From contig NZ_JAFEJU010000007.1 of the NCBI RefSeq assembly GCF_018555455.1, positions 1-64,000 on the forward strand: a stretch of 64,000 nucleotides of DNA. The letters run 5' to 3'. The notes under the pieces were generated by a model that was not told where the DNA came from, did not search any database, and saw only the letters and a list, made by a program, of their open reading frames with translations. Both the position numbers and the translations under genes were made by a program. This document shows positions 53,856 to 62,108 of this stretch, piece by piece. The stretch's first letter is position 1, and every line of letters begins with the position of its first letter. Origin of the DNA: Bifidobacterium colobi. GTDB lineage: Bacteria; Actinomycetota; Actinomycetes; Actinomycetales; Bifidobacteriaceae.

Positions 53856-56093
53856 TTAGTTGTGAGAGCTGCGGCGGCGGGAGTGCTTGCGAATCAGGTA
53901 CTCCTGGCTGTCCACCAGCGGACGGCCTTCGTCATCCTTGGTGTGCAGCACATACGTGCCGTCGGGCTGCATATGCCAGCTCACAGTGGAGTCAGCCATC
54001 TGCAGATCCACGTACTTGATGAGCTCGTCGATCTGCTCCGGAGCAGTGATGCGCACCAGAGCCTCAACGCGACGGTCGAGGTTGCGGTGCATCAGATCAG
54101 CGGAACCGATGTACACTTCCGGGCCGGAGGCCGGGCCTTCGCCGATCTGCGGGCCGTCGGCGTTGCAGAAGGCGTAGATGCGGGAGTGCTCCAGGAAGCG
54201 GCCGAGGATCGAGCGCACGCGGATGTTCTCGGAGAGGCCCGGAACGCCCGGCTTCAGGGCGCAGATGCCGCGCTCGACAATGTCGATCTTCACGCCGGCC
54301 TGAGAGGCGCGGTACAGAGCATCGATGGTCTTCTCGTCCACAATGGAGTTGACCTTGATCTTGATCCATGCTTCCTTACCAGCGCGGGCAGCATCCTCCT
54401 CGCGGCGGATGCGCTGGATGAGACCGGTGCGCACGGTACGCGGAGCGACCAGCAGGCGGTGGAAGCTGGACTTCGGAGCGTAGCCGGACAGCTGGTTGAA
54501 CAGGCGGGTCAGATCTTGGCCGACCACCGGGTCGCAAGTCAGCAGACCCAGATCGGTGTACAGACGTGCGGTCTTCGGGTTGTAGTTACCGGTACCCACA
54601 TGGCAGTAGCGGCGCAGGCCATCGGCTTCCTGACGCACGACTTCGATGAGCTTGCAGTGGGTCTTCAGGCCAACGATGCCGTACACCACGTGCACGCCGG
54701 CACGTTCAAGCTTACGAGCCCAAGCGATGTTGGCGTCCTCGTCGAAGCGAGCCTTGATCTCCACCAGTGCGAGCACCTGCTTGCCGGCATGGGCGGCATC
54801 AATCAGTGCGTCGATGATCGGGGAGTTGGAGCTGGTTCGGTAGAGCGTCTGCTTGATAGCCAGGACCTTAGGATCCGCTGCAGCCTGTGCCAGAAAAGCC
54901 TGCACCGAAGTGGAGAAGGAATCGTAGGGGTGATGCAGCAGGATATCGCGCTCGCGGATGGCGGCGAAGATGTCCTGTGCACGGGAGGATTCGACTTCTG
55001 CGATCTGACGGTTCGTGGTCGGCACGAACGGGCGGTTCTTCAGGTCCGGACGGTCCACGCTGCCGAGCTCGAAGAGCACGGTCAAGTCCAGCGGGCTGGG
55101 CAGACGGTACACCTCGTCCTGGCTCACGCCGAGCTGGTCGGCGAGCAGCTGGGAGAGGAATGGGCTCGTGGTGTCGGTGATCTCAAGGCGAATCGGCGGT
55201 CCGAAGCGGCGACGCAGCAGTTCCTTCTCCATGGCGTTGAGCAGGTTCTCAGCGTCATCCTCTTCCACGTCGATGTCTTCGTTACGAGTCACGCGGAAGG
55301 AGCGGGCTTCCTTGATGATCATGCCCGGGAACAGGGATTCCAGGTGCGCGGCGATGAGCTTCTCCATGGTGATGAAGCCGTAACGCTCATCCTTGGACTC
55401 TTCGTCGGTCATGTCGTCCACCGGCACGAGGCGCGGCAGGTTGCCCGGGATCTTGACGCGGGCGAAGTGGGACTTGCCGGAAGCCGGGTTCTCCACAATC
55501 ACGGCGAGGTTGATGGAGCCGCCGGAAATGTAGGGGAACGGGTGGGCCGGGTCCACGGCGAGCGGGGTCAGCACGGGGAAGACCTGCTGGCGGTAGTAGC
55601 GGGAGAGGCGCTCCTGCTCGGCCGGGGTGAGCTTATCCCAGGTGAGCAGAACGATATGTTCCTTCTCCAGCTCGGGAAGAATGGTGTTGATGGTGTAGTG
55701 TGCGTGCTCGTCCTGCAGTCGGTGCGCGGTTTCGCTGATGGCGCGCAGCAGCTGGCGCGGGCTCAGGCCTGCGGCGGAGGGCACGGCGATGCCGGAATCG
55801 ATGCGGCGCTTCAGGCCTGCTACGCGGACCATGAAGAACTCATCAAGGTTCGAGGCGAAGATTGCGGAGAAGTTGGCGCGCTCAAGCAGCGGCACATCTT
55901 CATCTTCTGCTAGCTCGAGTACGCGCTGGTTGAACTTGAGCCAGCTCAGTTCGCGGTCGAAGAAGCGATCCTTGGGAAGCGGGGCTTCGCCTTCCTTATC
56001 GACGCGGCGGTCGTTCTTATCGGTTTCGGCAATGTGCTCTGCGATTTGGCTGCGCAGGATTGCCTTTGAGGGTGCGTCAAATATCTGTGCCAT
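53856..56093 (-). CDS. ppk: Polyphosphate kinase 1
   Basis: PPK1 makes long-chain polyphosphate from ATP. The 745-residue protein has the N-terminal [30 protein letters not shown] and the catalytic segments with autophosphorylated histidine ([19 protein letters not shown]) and the second histidine in [16 protein letters not shown]. The length is normal. The C-terminus is basic ([11 protein letters not shown]). The ribosome binding site before the ATG is weak. It is followed downstream by the Nudix/phosphatase gene, which may also act on phosphorylated nucleotides. Confidence 0.96.
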   Translation of the reverse strand: MAQIFDAPSKAILRSQIAEHIAETDKNDRRVDKEGEAPLPKDRFFDRELSWLKFNQRVLELAEDEDVPLLERANFSAIFASNLDEFFMVRVAGLKRRIDSGIAVPSAAGLSPRQLLRAISETAHRLQDEHAHYTINTILPELEKEHIVLLTWDKLTPAEQERLSRYYRQQVFPVLTPLAVDPAHPFPYISGGSINLAVIVENPASGKSHFARVKIPGNLPRLVPVDDMTDEESKDERYGFITMEKLIAAHLESLFPGMIIKEARSFRVTRNEDIDVEEDDAENLLNAMEKELLRRRFGPPIRLEITDTTSPFLSQLLADQLGVSQDEVYRLPSPLDLTVLFELGSVDRPDLKNRPFVPTTNRQIAEVESSRAQDIFAAIRERDILLHHPYDSFSTSVQAFLAQAAADPKVLAIKQTLYRTSSNSPIIDALIDAAHAGKQVLALVEIKARFDEDANIAWARKLERAGVHVVYGIVGLKTHCKLIEVVRQEADGLRRYCHVGTGNYNPKTARLYTDLGLLTCDPVVGQDLTRLFNQLSGYAPKSSFHRLLVAPRTVRTGLIQRIRREEDAARAGKEAWIKIKVNSIVDEKTIDALYRASQAGVKIDIVERGICALKPGVPGLSENIRVRSILGRFLEHSRIYAFCNADGPQIGEGPASGPEVYIGSADLMHRNLDRRVEALVRITAPEQIDELIKYVDLQMADSTVSWHMQPDGTYVLHTKDDEGRPLVDSQEYLIRKHSRRRSSHN

Positions 56094-56320
56094 AGCTTAC
56101 ATCGTAGGCTTTGGTGTGGCCGGATTCCGGGGTTACGCGCCAGAGTTCAGCTTCCGTTCATGTTGGTGTTGAAGTTGTGTGCAACACGCCGAGGAAAGTG
56201 CGGAAGTGAACAGAAAAGAACATCGTACGGGTTCGATTTGCACGCAAATCCACGTTTGCTTGGTTTGATTGAGTTCGATTGAACAGTTGCGATAAAAATC
56301 GAACAACCGTGGTGTGCGGC

Positions 56321-56526
56321 TTGCGGTATTGGAGGGAGATGAATAGATTATGAACTACAAGAACAACTGAACAGAGCAGAGCCCACAAATAGTGTATGGT
56401 CACGAGGACTGTTACGTTGGACGGGCATTGGAAAGACTTACCGTTGCAACGATGATGTTGTGCAGAGATTCTGCTCGTGAGGTTGAACTTGTAGAAAAGG
56501 CCCACTCCGGTGGGCCTTTTCTTTTT
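56321..56526 (+). ncRNA. Candidate small RNA with its own promoter and terminator
   Basis: A TTGCGG box (56321) and TAGATT box (56344) are separated by 17 bp, and a strong terminator ends at about 56526, giving an RNA of about 170 nt. Helices are possible, including TCACGAG (56400) with CTCGTGA (56474) and CCGTTGCAACG. A short reading frame (MNYKNN) also fits. It is not recognised as tmRNA, 4.5S or RNase P RNA. The gene on the other strand (ppk) begins about 230 bp away. Confidence 0.35.
56495..56526 (+). terminator. Strong intrinsic terminator in the ppk upstream region
   Basis: A 10-bp stem AAAAGGCCCA/TGGGCCTTTT with a 6-nt loop is followed by CTTTTT. Being on the + strand, it ends a transcript that no annotated gene explains. 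Confidence 0.85.
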
Positions 56527-56775
56527 GCCTAGGCGCGCGATGGGGCGCTGTGGCCTGTTCCTGCTCATGGAACAAGCCAACCCGAAAAGTCAAGCACCCG
56601 GCCGGATTAACACCCGAACCGTTAATCACACCCCGACATGCAAGACGCCAGTAAGCCTCGCGACCGATTTTAGACACACTTTTCTTTACTTAACCCTCTT
56701 ATGGTTCCTAGACCCTTATGAACCCCTTATGACCCGGCCTTTACATCACGGCGTCCACGTTTGCACGCGCTTCGA

Positions 56776-57043
56776 CGCGCAGTTACTGCCCGTATCAGGC
56801 TGTAAATAGGTAGTAGCTGCGCTTGGTCATGGTTGGCTCGCGCAGTTATTGCCTGTATTGGGGTGCGATCGGCATTATGTACGCGGCGCAACGAAGGCTG
56901 CGCATACATAGTGAGGGTTCAGAACCTGTTTTCCTCACTATGTATGCGGCTCGACCGTGATCCCGCATACTTAGTGAGGTTTTGGGCCGTGTTTTCCTCA
57001 CTATGTATGCGGCGGGTTCGTTGGGACGCATACATAGTGAGGG
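56776..57043. repeat. Composite alternating array, motif A then motif B
   Basis: Motif A units lie at 56776 (reverse), 56809 (forward) and 56839 (reverse). A hybrid or degenerate B unit (CGGCATTATGTACGCGG) lies at 56870. Motif B units follow at 56901 (forward), 56933 (reverse), 56964 (forward), 56997 (reverse) and 57028 (forward). Spacings run 33, 30, 31, 31, 32, 31, 33 and 31 bp. The pitch stays at about 31.5 bp across the A-B boundary. It lies between the orphan terminator and the phosphoesterase gene. Confidence 0.8.
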
Positions 57044-57167
57044 TTCGAGCCGGTTTTGTCGGTTTTCGCCGTTCTCGCCGGTTTCGTCCATGTTGCGCGC
57101 CTGTTTTGCGAGTCTAACCTGCCCGCGCCTGCCGCCTGTCCCAAGATTGCATGTGTACAGTGGAAGC

Positions 57168-58436
57168 ATGACGGAAACACAGCGAGCTCCTGAGGGTTTC
57201 AGACCCCGTATCAAGCCGGTGGAAGCCGGGGATGACCGCCCGGTTTCTATTTCCGCGCGACTCGGTCGGCTGCAATTCCACGCGTCCGGCAAATTCCGCG
57301 TGCTGCAAGTGGCCGATATTCAGGACGGACCGAAAGTCTCCAAAGACACCGTGCGGCTGATCGCGGCCAGCATTGATGCCACGCGCCCGGATCTGGTGGT
57401 GTTCTCCGGCAATCAGATCGCCGGGTTTGATTCGGCTTTCGCTGATACCTTCCGCAAACGCCGGTGGAGTGAGGATACGGCGGCTAGTGCCAGCGCGCTT
57501 GAGAAGACCCGGGAATTGGTGCGCAAGGCGATCGGCCAGTTTGTGGCGCCACTTGAGGCGCGCAAAGTGCCGTGGGCGGTGACTTACGGCAATCACGATT
57601 TCCAGTGCGGCCTGAGCAATGCTGAGCTTGACTCCATCTACCGCGAATTTCCCGGCTGCATCAACGCCGCGGATACGCTGCTGCCTGATCAGACCATATA
57701 CGCTTGCGAACCGGGTACATTGGCGCTCCCGGTGAAGGATGTGGAAGGTCAGCGCAATGTGCTGGGTTTGGTGATACTTGATTCCGGCGATTATGCGCAC
57801 GGCGGCGGTTTCGGTGTGCCTTCTGAGAAAGCGTTTGATTTTCTGCGCCGTGTGCCGGGATTGCTGAACAACCAGGACGGCGATGTCGTGCGTTCGATGG
57901 TGTTCCAGCACATGCCGCTGCCGGAGTATTACCAGGTGCTGCAGTCGGTTCCGTCCAATACCGCGTATGCGATGCAGGGTTACCGCGATCATGCGGACAC
58001 CTATTACATTCTTGATGAGCAGCACACCCAGTTGGGCGGCTATCTGGGGGAGGGTATCTCCTGCCCGGATCAGTCGGATGAGTTTGCGATACTGCGCGAT
58101 AGCGGCGGCTACTTTGCCGTGGCTGCTGGCCATGACCATCGCAATGGTTTCGTGGGGGAGTATGAGGGAATTACTGTGATCGCAACCCCAACCTGCGGGT
58201 TCAATACGTATGGTCCGGCGCCGGCAAAGAGGGCTACGCGCCTAATTGAATTCGATATTCGTCACCCGTATGAGCCGCGCACGCAGCTGCTGGAGTTCGG
58301 TGAGCTGGTGGGCAAGCCAAGCTCCAAGCAGGCATACACTTACGCGGTGAATCAGGCCACGCCCGGTGAGGGGGAGGGTGACGATCTGCTGCGCAAGCCG
58401 TCGCTGTGGAGCCAGCTGACCGGGTTGTTCAAGTAA
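57168..58436 (+). CDS. Calcineurin-like metallophosphoesterase
   Basis: The 422-residue protein starts at MTETQRAPEGF; a longer frame upstream is made of repeat sequence and is not real. Motifs are VLQVADIQDG (usual DxH, here DIQ), VVFSGNQIAGFD (usual GD, here GN), GNHDFQ, HMPLPEYY and GHDHRN. The last three look intact. The first two metal sites differ from the canonical D-x-H and GD, so activity may be changed. The protein has no signal peptide. The neighbours give no clear pathway. Confidence 0.82.
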   Translation: MTETQRAPEGFRPRIKPVEAGDDRPVSISARLGRLQFHASGKFRVLQVADIQDGPKVSKDTVRLIAASIDATRPDLVVFSGNQIAGFDSAFADTFRKRRWSEDTAASASALEKTRELVRKAIGQFVAPLEARKVPWAVTYGNHDFQCGLSNAELDSIYREFPGCINAADTLLPDQTIYACEPGTLALPVKDVEGQRNVLGLVILDSGDYAHGGGFGVPSEKAFDFLRRVPGLLNNQDGDVVRSMVFQHMPLPEYYQVLQSVPSNTAYAMQGYRDHADTYYILDEQHTQLGGYLGEGISCPDQSDEFAILRDSGGYFAVAAGHDHRNGFVGEYEGITVIATPTCGFNTYGPAPAKRATRLIEFDIRHPYEPRTQLLEFGELVGKPSSKQAYTYAVNQATPGEGEGDDLLRKPSLWSQLTGLFK

Positions 58437-58680
58437 ACAAGGAATCGGCCTTTAGCCGCTGCGAGTTTTCTGCAGCTAACGCTGCTTTTCTTCTCTCCAC
58501 CACCCGCTTCGCAGGAGCCCCCTCGTCAGAGGAGGCCGTAAACCATGGCTCCCTCTGACGAGGGAGCTGCCGAACGAAGTGAGATTGAGGGAGACTGAGG
58601 GAGAGAAGAGCAGCAGATGCAATACCTACGGAAGAATACAGCGTCGGCTGAAGACCGATTTCTTATTGACGCTCGGTGCG
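58437..58680. repeat. Gene-free stretch with GGCTCCCTCTGACGAGGGAGC-type repeat
   Basis: Between convergent genes, 58514-58604 holds inverted words: GGAGCCCCCTCGTCAGAGG against GGCTCCCTCTGACGAGGGAGC, then GCTGCCGAACGAAGTGAGAT and GAGGGAGACTGAGGGAG. The same words occur near 45250-45318 and 51526. It is the third copy of this dispersed family in the window. Confidence 0.65.
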
Positions 58681-59514
58681 TTAGCGAACAGCCTTGACCA
58701 GCGCTTCGGTCAGGTACTTGCCGGCGGCCATGACCAGCGGCGCGTAACGGCGGCCGGGAGCGGCGCCCATACGACCGGTCGGGCCGGAGATGGAAATGGC
58801 GGCGATCACCTGGCCGGAAGCGTTGCGGATTGGCGCGGAGATGGAGCACACGCCTTCTTCGCGCTCGTTCACGGACTCGGACCAGCCGCGCTTGCGCACA
58901 GCGGCCAGCTTGGTGGCGGTGAACTTGGCGTGGCGCAGACCCTGATGCAGACGCTCGGAATCCTCCCATGCGAGCAGGATCTGGGCGGCGGAGCCCGCTT
59001 CCATAGACAGCATGGCACCCACCGGAATCGAATCGCGCAAGCCGGAGACGCGCTCCACGGCGGCGATGCACACGCGCTGGTCGCCCTGACGGCGGTAGAT
59101 CTGCGCGGATTCACCGGTACGGTCGAGCAGAGTCTGCAGAATCGGGCCGGCGGCAGTCAACAGGCGATCTTCGCCGGCAGCTGCAGCAAGCTCGGCAAAG
59201 CGGGAGCCGAGTACAAAACGACCGTGCTGGTCGCGCAATACAAAGCGGTGACGTTCAAGTGCGATGGCCAGTCGGTGCGCGGTCGGGCGAGCGAGCCCAG
59301 TGGCAGCTACGAGCTGGCCGAGCGTGGACGGGCCGGACTCCAGGGCGTCGAGAATCTTCACGGTTTTATCAAGTACGCCGACACCGGAGTGGATTTCGCC
59401 GTCGTTCGCAGCGGTGTTTGCAGCTGCGGATGCGGGTGCGGTGGCCGGAGTGGCTTCAAGCGTTTCGGACGCGGCAGTGCCGGTCTCTAATGGTTCTTCT
59501 TGGGAATCAGTCAT
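58681..59514 (-). CDS. IclR-family regulator divergent from leuCD
   Basis: The 277-residue protein has an alanine-rich N-terminal tail (about 45 residues), a winged helix (KTVKILDALESGPSTLGQLVAATGLARPTAHRL-type region, about 50-100) and the IclR effector domain (…VSGLRDSIPVGAMLSMEAGSAAQILLAW). The divergent position next to leuC is conserved in actinobacteria, where LtbR or NdgR controls leucine synthesis. Candidate sites lie in the shared promoter. The equivalent role here is inferred from this synteny. The ligand is not known from the sequence. Confidence 0.9.
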   Translation of the reverse strand: MTDSQEEPLETGTAASETLEATPATAPASAAANTAANDGEIHSGVGVLDKTVKILDALESGPSTLGQLVAATGLARPTAHRLAIALERHRFVLRDQHGRFVLGSRFAELAAAAGEDRLLTAAGPILQTLLDRTGESAQIYRRQGDQRVCIAAVERVSGLRDSIPVGAMLSMEAGSAAQILLAWEDSERLHQGLRHAKFTATKLAAVRKRGWSESVNEREEGVCSISAPIRNASGQVIAAISISGPTGRMGAAPGRRYAPLVMAAGKYLTEALVKAVR

Positions 59515-59533
59515 AATACATGCGATTATGCCA

Positions 59534-59581
59534 TCTCACATAGTGAAATACCAAATCGTGGAAGTGTCTCACTTGGTGGTC
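59534..59581. promoter_or_regulatory. Two candidate IclR-type operators between regulator and leuC
   Basis: TCTCAC-ATA-GTGAAA (59534-59548) and TCTCAC-TTG-GTGGTC (59567-59581) are near-palindromes. Their centres are 33 bp apart, about three helical turns. They lie next to the start of the regulator and about 225-270 bp upstream of leuC. Their form fits IclR-family operators. Confidence 0.55.
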
Positions 59582-59806
59582 GCAGTCCAAAACATCATCC
59601 ACGATGTTAGAAATCGCAGCGAACGAGCAACTCGACACAGTATATAAGGTATCCAAGGACAGCGCGGAGAAAGCGGAAAACAAGTATTAACGCGGTTATC
59701 TCAATATCCGGCCTGAGTGAGGCCGACCCCAACGCAACCACATAGGCTTATACCACGAACAAGGCGCGAACACAATACCTCGCGCGGAAAATTTTGGAGG
59801 AACACT

Positions 59807-61210
59807 ATGGGAACGACACTGGCCGAGAAGGTCTGGGCCGATCATCTGGTGCGCAAGGGCGGCGACGGCGCTCCCGATCTGCTGTACATCGATTTGATGC
59901 TCATGCACGAGGTCACCAGCCCGCAGGCATTCGAAGGCCTGCGTTTGGCCGGCCGTAAGCCGCGCCACGTCGATCAGCTCATCGCCACCGAGGATCACAA
60001 CACCCCAACCGTGGATATCGATCGACCGAATCCAGACAAGACGAGCGCACTGCAGCTCACCACGCTGGAGAAGAATTGCAAGGAATTCGGCGTGCGACTG
60101 CACCCGCTGGGCGATGCCGATCAGGGCATTGTGCATGCGTTCGCCCCGATTCTGGGTTTGACTCAGCCGGGCATGACCATCGTGTGCGGTGATTCGCATA
60201 CCTCCACGCATGGTGCGTTCGGTGCTTTGGCGTTCGGCATCGGTACCTCCGAAGTCGAACATGTGATGGCTACACAGACGCTGAGCTTGAAGCCGTTCAA
60301 GACCATGGCCATCAACGTCAACGGCAAGCTGCCGGCCGACGCCACCGCCAAGGACATCATTCTGGCGATCATCGCCAAGATCGGTACCGGTGGCGGTCAG
60401 GGTTACGTGATCGAATACCGCGGCGAGGCCATCCGCAACCTCACCATGGACGAGCGCATGACCGTGTGCAACATGTCCATCGAGGCTGGTGCTCGCGCCG
60501 GCATGATTGCGCCGGATGAAACCACGTTCGAATACCTGAAGGGTCGCCCGCATGCGCCGGAAGGTGAGCTGTGGGATAAGGCCGTGGCCTACTGGAAGAC
60601 GCTGAAGACCGATGACGATGCGGTGTTCGACAAGGTGGTTGATATTGACGCCACCAAGCTTGGGCCTTATGTGACCTGGGGCACCAACCCCGGTCAAGGT
60701 CTGCCGATTACCGCCGATGTGCCGGATCCGGCCAAGATCGCCGACGCCACCGAGCGCTCCGCCGCCGAGCGCGCAATCAAGTACATGGGTCTGAAGCCCG
60801 GCATGCCGATCAAGGACATCGCCGTGGATACCGTGTTCATCGGCTCCTGCACCAACGGCCGCATCGACGATCTGCGTCAGGCCGCCGCGATTATGAAGGG
60901 TCATCACAAGGCCGATTCGATTCACCGCGTGCTGGTCGTGCCGGCATCCTCCCGCGTGCGTCTGGAAGCGGAGAAGGAAGGCCTTGACAAGGTGTTCAAG
61001 GACTTCGGTGCCGAATGGCGTAACGCCGGCTGCTCGATGTGCCTGGGCATGAACCCGGACAAGCTGGTGCCGAACGAGCGCTCGATTTCGACCTCGAACC
61101 GTAACTTCGAAGGCCGCCAGGGCAAGGGCTCGCGCACGCATCTGGCCTCTCCGGCTGTTGCCGCCGCCACCGCCATCCGCGGTACGATTTCCAGCCCGGC
61201 TGATCTGTAA
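59807..61210 (+). CDS. leuC: 3-isopropylmalate dehydratase large subunit
   Basis: LeuC, with LeuD, isomerises 2- to 3-isopropylmalate in leucine synthesis. The start [15 protein letters not shown] follows TTGGAGGAA and gives 467 residues. Aconitase-type motifs include [18 protein letters not shown] and the [4Fe-4S] cysteines in [10 protein letters not shown] and [14 protein letters not shown]. The open frame upstream (from 59717) is not used. leuD begins 12 bp later. Confidence 0.97.
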   Translation: MGTTLAEKVWADHLVRKGGDGAPDLLYIDLMLMHEVTSPQAFEGLRLAGRKPRHVDQLIATEDHNTPTVDIDRPNPDKTSALQLTTLEKNCKEFGVRLHPLGDADQGIVHAFAPILGLTQPGMTIVCGDSHTSTHGAFGALAFGIGTSEVEHVMATQTLSLKPFKTMAINVNGKLPADATAKDIILAIIAKIGTGGGQGYVIEYRGEAIRNLTMDERMTVCNMSIEAGARAGMIAPDETTFEYLKGRPHAPEGELWDKAVAYWKTLKTDDDAVFDKVVDIDATKLGPYVTWGTNPGQGLPITADVPDPAKIADATERSAAERAIKYMGLKPGMPIKDIAVDTVFIGSCTNGRIDDLRQAAAIMKGHHKADSIHRVLVVPASSRVRLEAEKEGLDKVFKDFGAEWRNAGCSMCLGMNPDKLVPNERSISTSNRNFEGRQGKGSRTHLASPAVAAATAIRGTISSPADL

Positions 61211-61222
61211 AGGACTGTAATT

Positions 61223-61915
61223 ATGGAAAAACTCACTACTTTGACCGGCGTTGGTGTGCCGCTGCGCCGCTCCAATGTGGATACTGATCAGATTATTCCG
61301 GCCGTGTTCTTGAAGCGCGTGACCAAGTCCGGCTTCGATGACGCTCTGTTCTACGCATGGCGCCGCGACCCGAACTTTGTGCTCAACCAGCCGGAGTATG
61401 CCGGCAAGGGTCAGATTCTGGTGGCCGGCCCGGAGTTCGGCATTGGCTCCTCCCGTGAGCACGCCGTGTGGGCGTTGCATGATTATGGATTCCGCGTGGT
61501 GATCGCCCCGAGCTTCGCCGATATCTTCTACGGCAACACCGCCAAGAACGGTGTGCTGGCCGCGATTATGCCGCAGGAATCCGTCGAGCTGCTGTGGAAG
61601 CTGCTCGAAGAGGAACCCGGCCGCGAAATGACGGTTTCTCTGGAAACCCGCACCGTGACCTGCGGTGACGTGACCCTGCCGTTCGAAGTGAACGACTACA
61701 CCCGTTGGCGTTTGATGAACGGCTACGACGACATCGACCTGACGCTGCAGCACGAGGACGATATCGCCGCCTACGAGAAGATGCGCGCCGAAAAGTTCCC
61801 GTTCAAGCCCAAGACCATCCCCGCCAAGCACTGGCCCGAAGAGCAGATCCAGTCCGCTCGCGAGCCGGAGACTTCGGATTGGGCCGGACCATTAGCTGAT
61901 CGCGGCATTATCTGA
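61223..61915 (+). CDS. leuD: 3-isopropylmalate dehydratase small subunit
   Basis: The 230-residue small subunit has [18 protein letters not shown], the swivel-domain loop [13 protein letters not shown] and [15 protein letters not shown]. The C-terminal part has the usual family end. It follows leuC after 12 bp with its own ribosome binding site, forming the leuCD operon, which ends in a hairpin terminator. Confidence 0.97.
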   Translation: MEKLTTLTGVGVPLRRSNVDTDQIIPAVFLKRVTKSGFDDALFYAWRRDPNFVLNQPEYAGKGQILVAGPEFGIGSSREHAVWALHDYGFRVVIAPSFADIFYGNTAKNGVLAAIMPQESVELLWKLLEEEPGREMTVSLETRTVTCGDVTLPFEVNDYTRWRLMNGYDDIDLTLQHEDDIAAYEKMRAEKFPFKPKTIPAKHWPEEQIQSAREPETSDWAGPLADRGII

Positions 61916-61935
61916 TTGTCGTCAGCGAATACATG

Positions 61936-61970
61936 AGTAAGGCTCCCTATTGGGAGCCTTACTTGTAGGT
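61936..61970 (+). terminator. leuCD terminator
   Basis: AGTAAGGCTCCC (61936) pairs perfectly with GGGAGCCTTACT (61952) around a 4-nt loop, just after the leuD stop. Confidence 0.85.
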
Positions 61971-62108
61971 GAGTAATGCCACAGCGTTGTGGCGGAATTC
62001 GACATGTTTCTTATACCTTCCCGCGCCTATACTTAGCTTCTGTATACGTACTACTGTGCGCGGAGAGGTTCAAGGCCGTGCACGTACCCGAAGAGGGGAA
62101 GAGGGAAC

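Noticed and set aside
53847..55913. 688-codon + strand frame opposite ppk
   Set aside because: Ppk catalytic histidines and domain order are complete on the minus strand; the + frame is low-information antisense.
56180..56210. GAGGAAAGTGCGG resembling the conserved 5' word of RNase P RNA
   Set aside because: The rest of the conserved RNase P core is missing in the surroundings, and the word differs from GAGGAAAGTCCGGGC.
56833..57117. 94-codon + strand frame with repeated words (AYIVRV, SSLCMR)
   Set aside because: It is a translation of the motif B array. It has no ribosome binding site and the peptide repeats come from the DNA repeats.
59696..61831. 711-codon minus-strand frame opposite leuC and leuD
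   Set aside because: Both leu genes are complete with iron-sulfur cysteines. The long antisense frame is a composition artefact.
61987..62033. Promoter for the surface protein (TTGTGG-18-TTATAC or TATACT)
   Set aside because: Neither combination has a good -35 box with ideal spacing, so no promoter is called.
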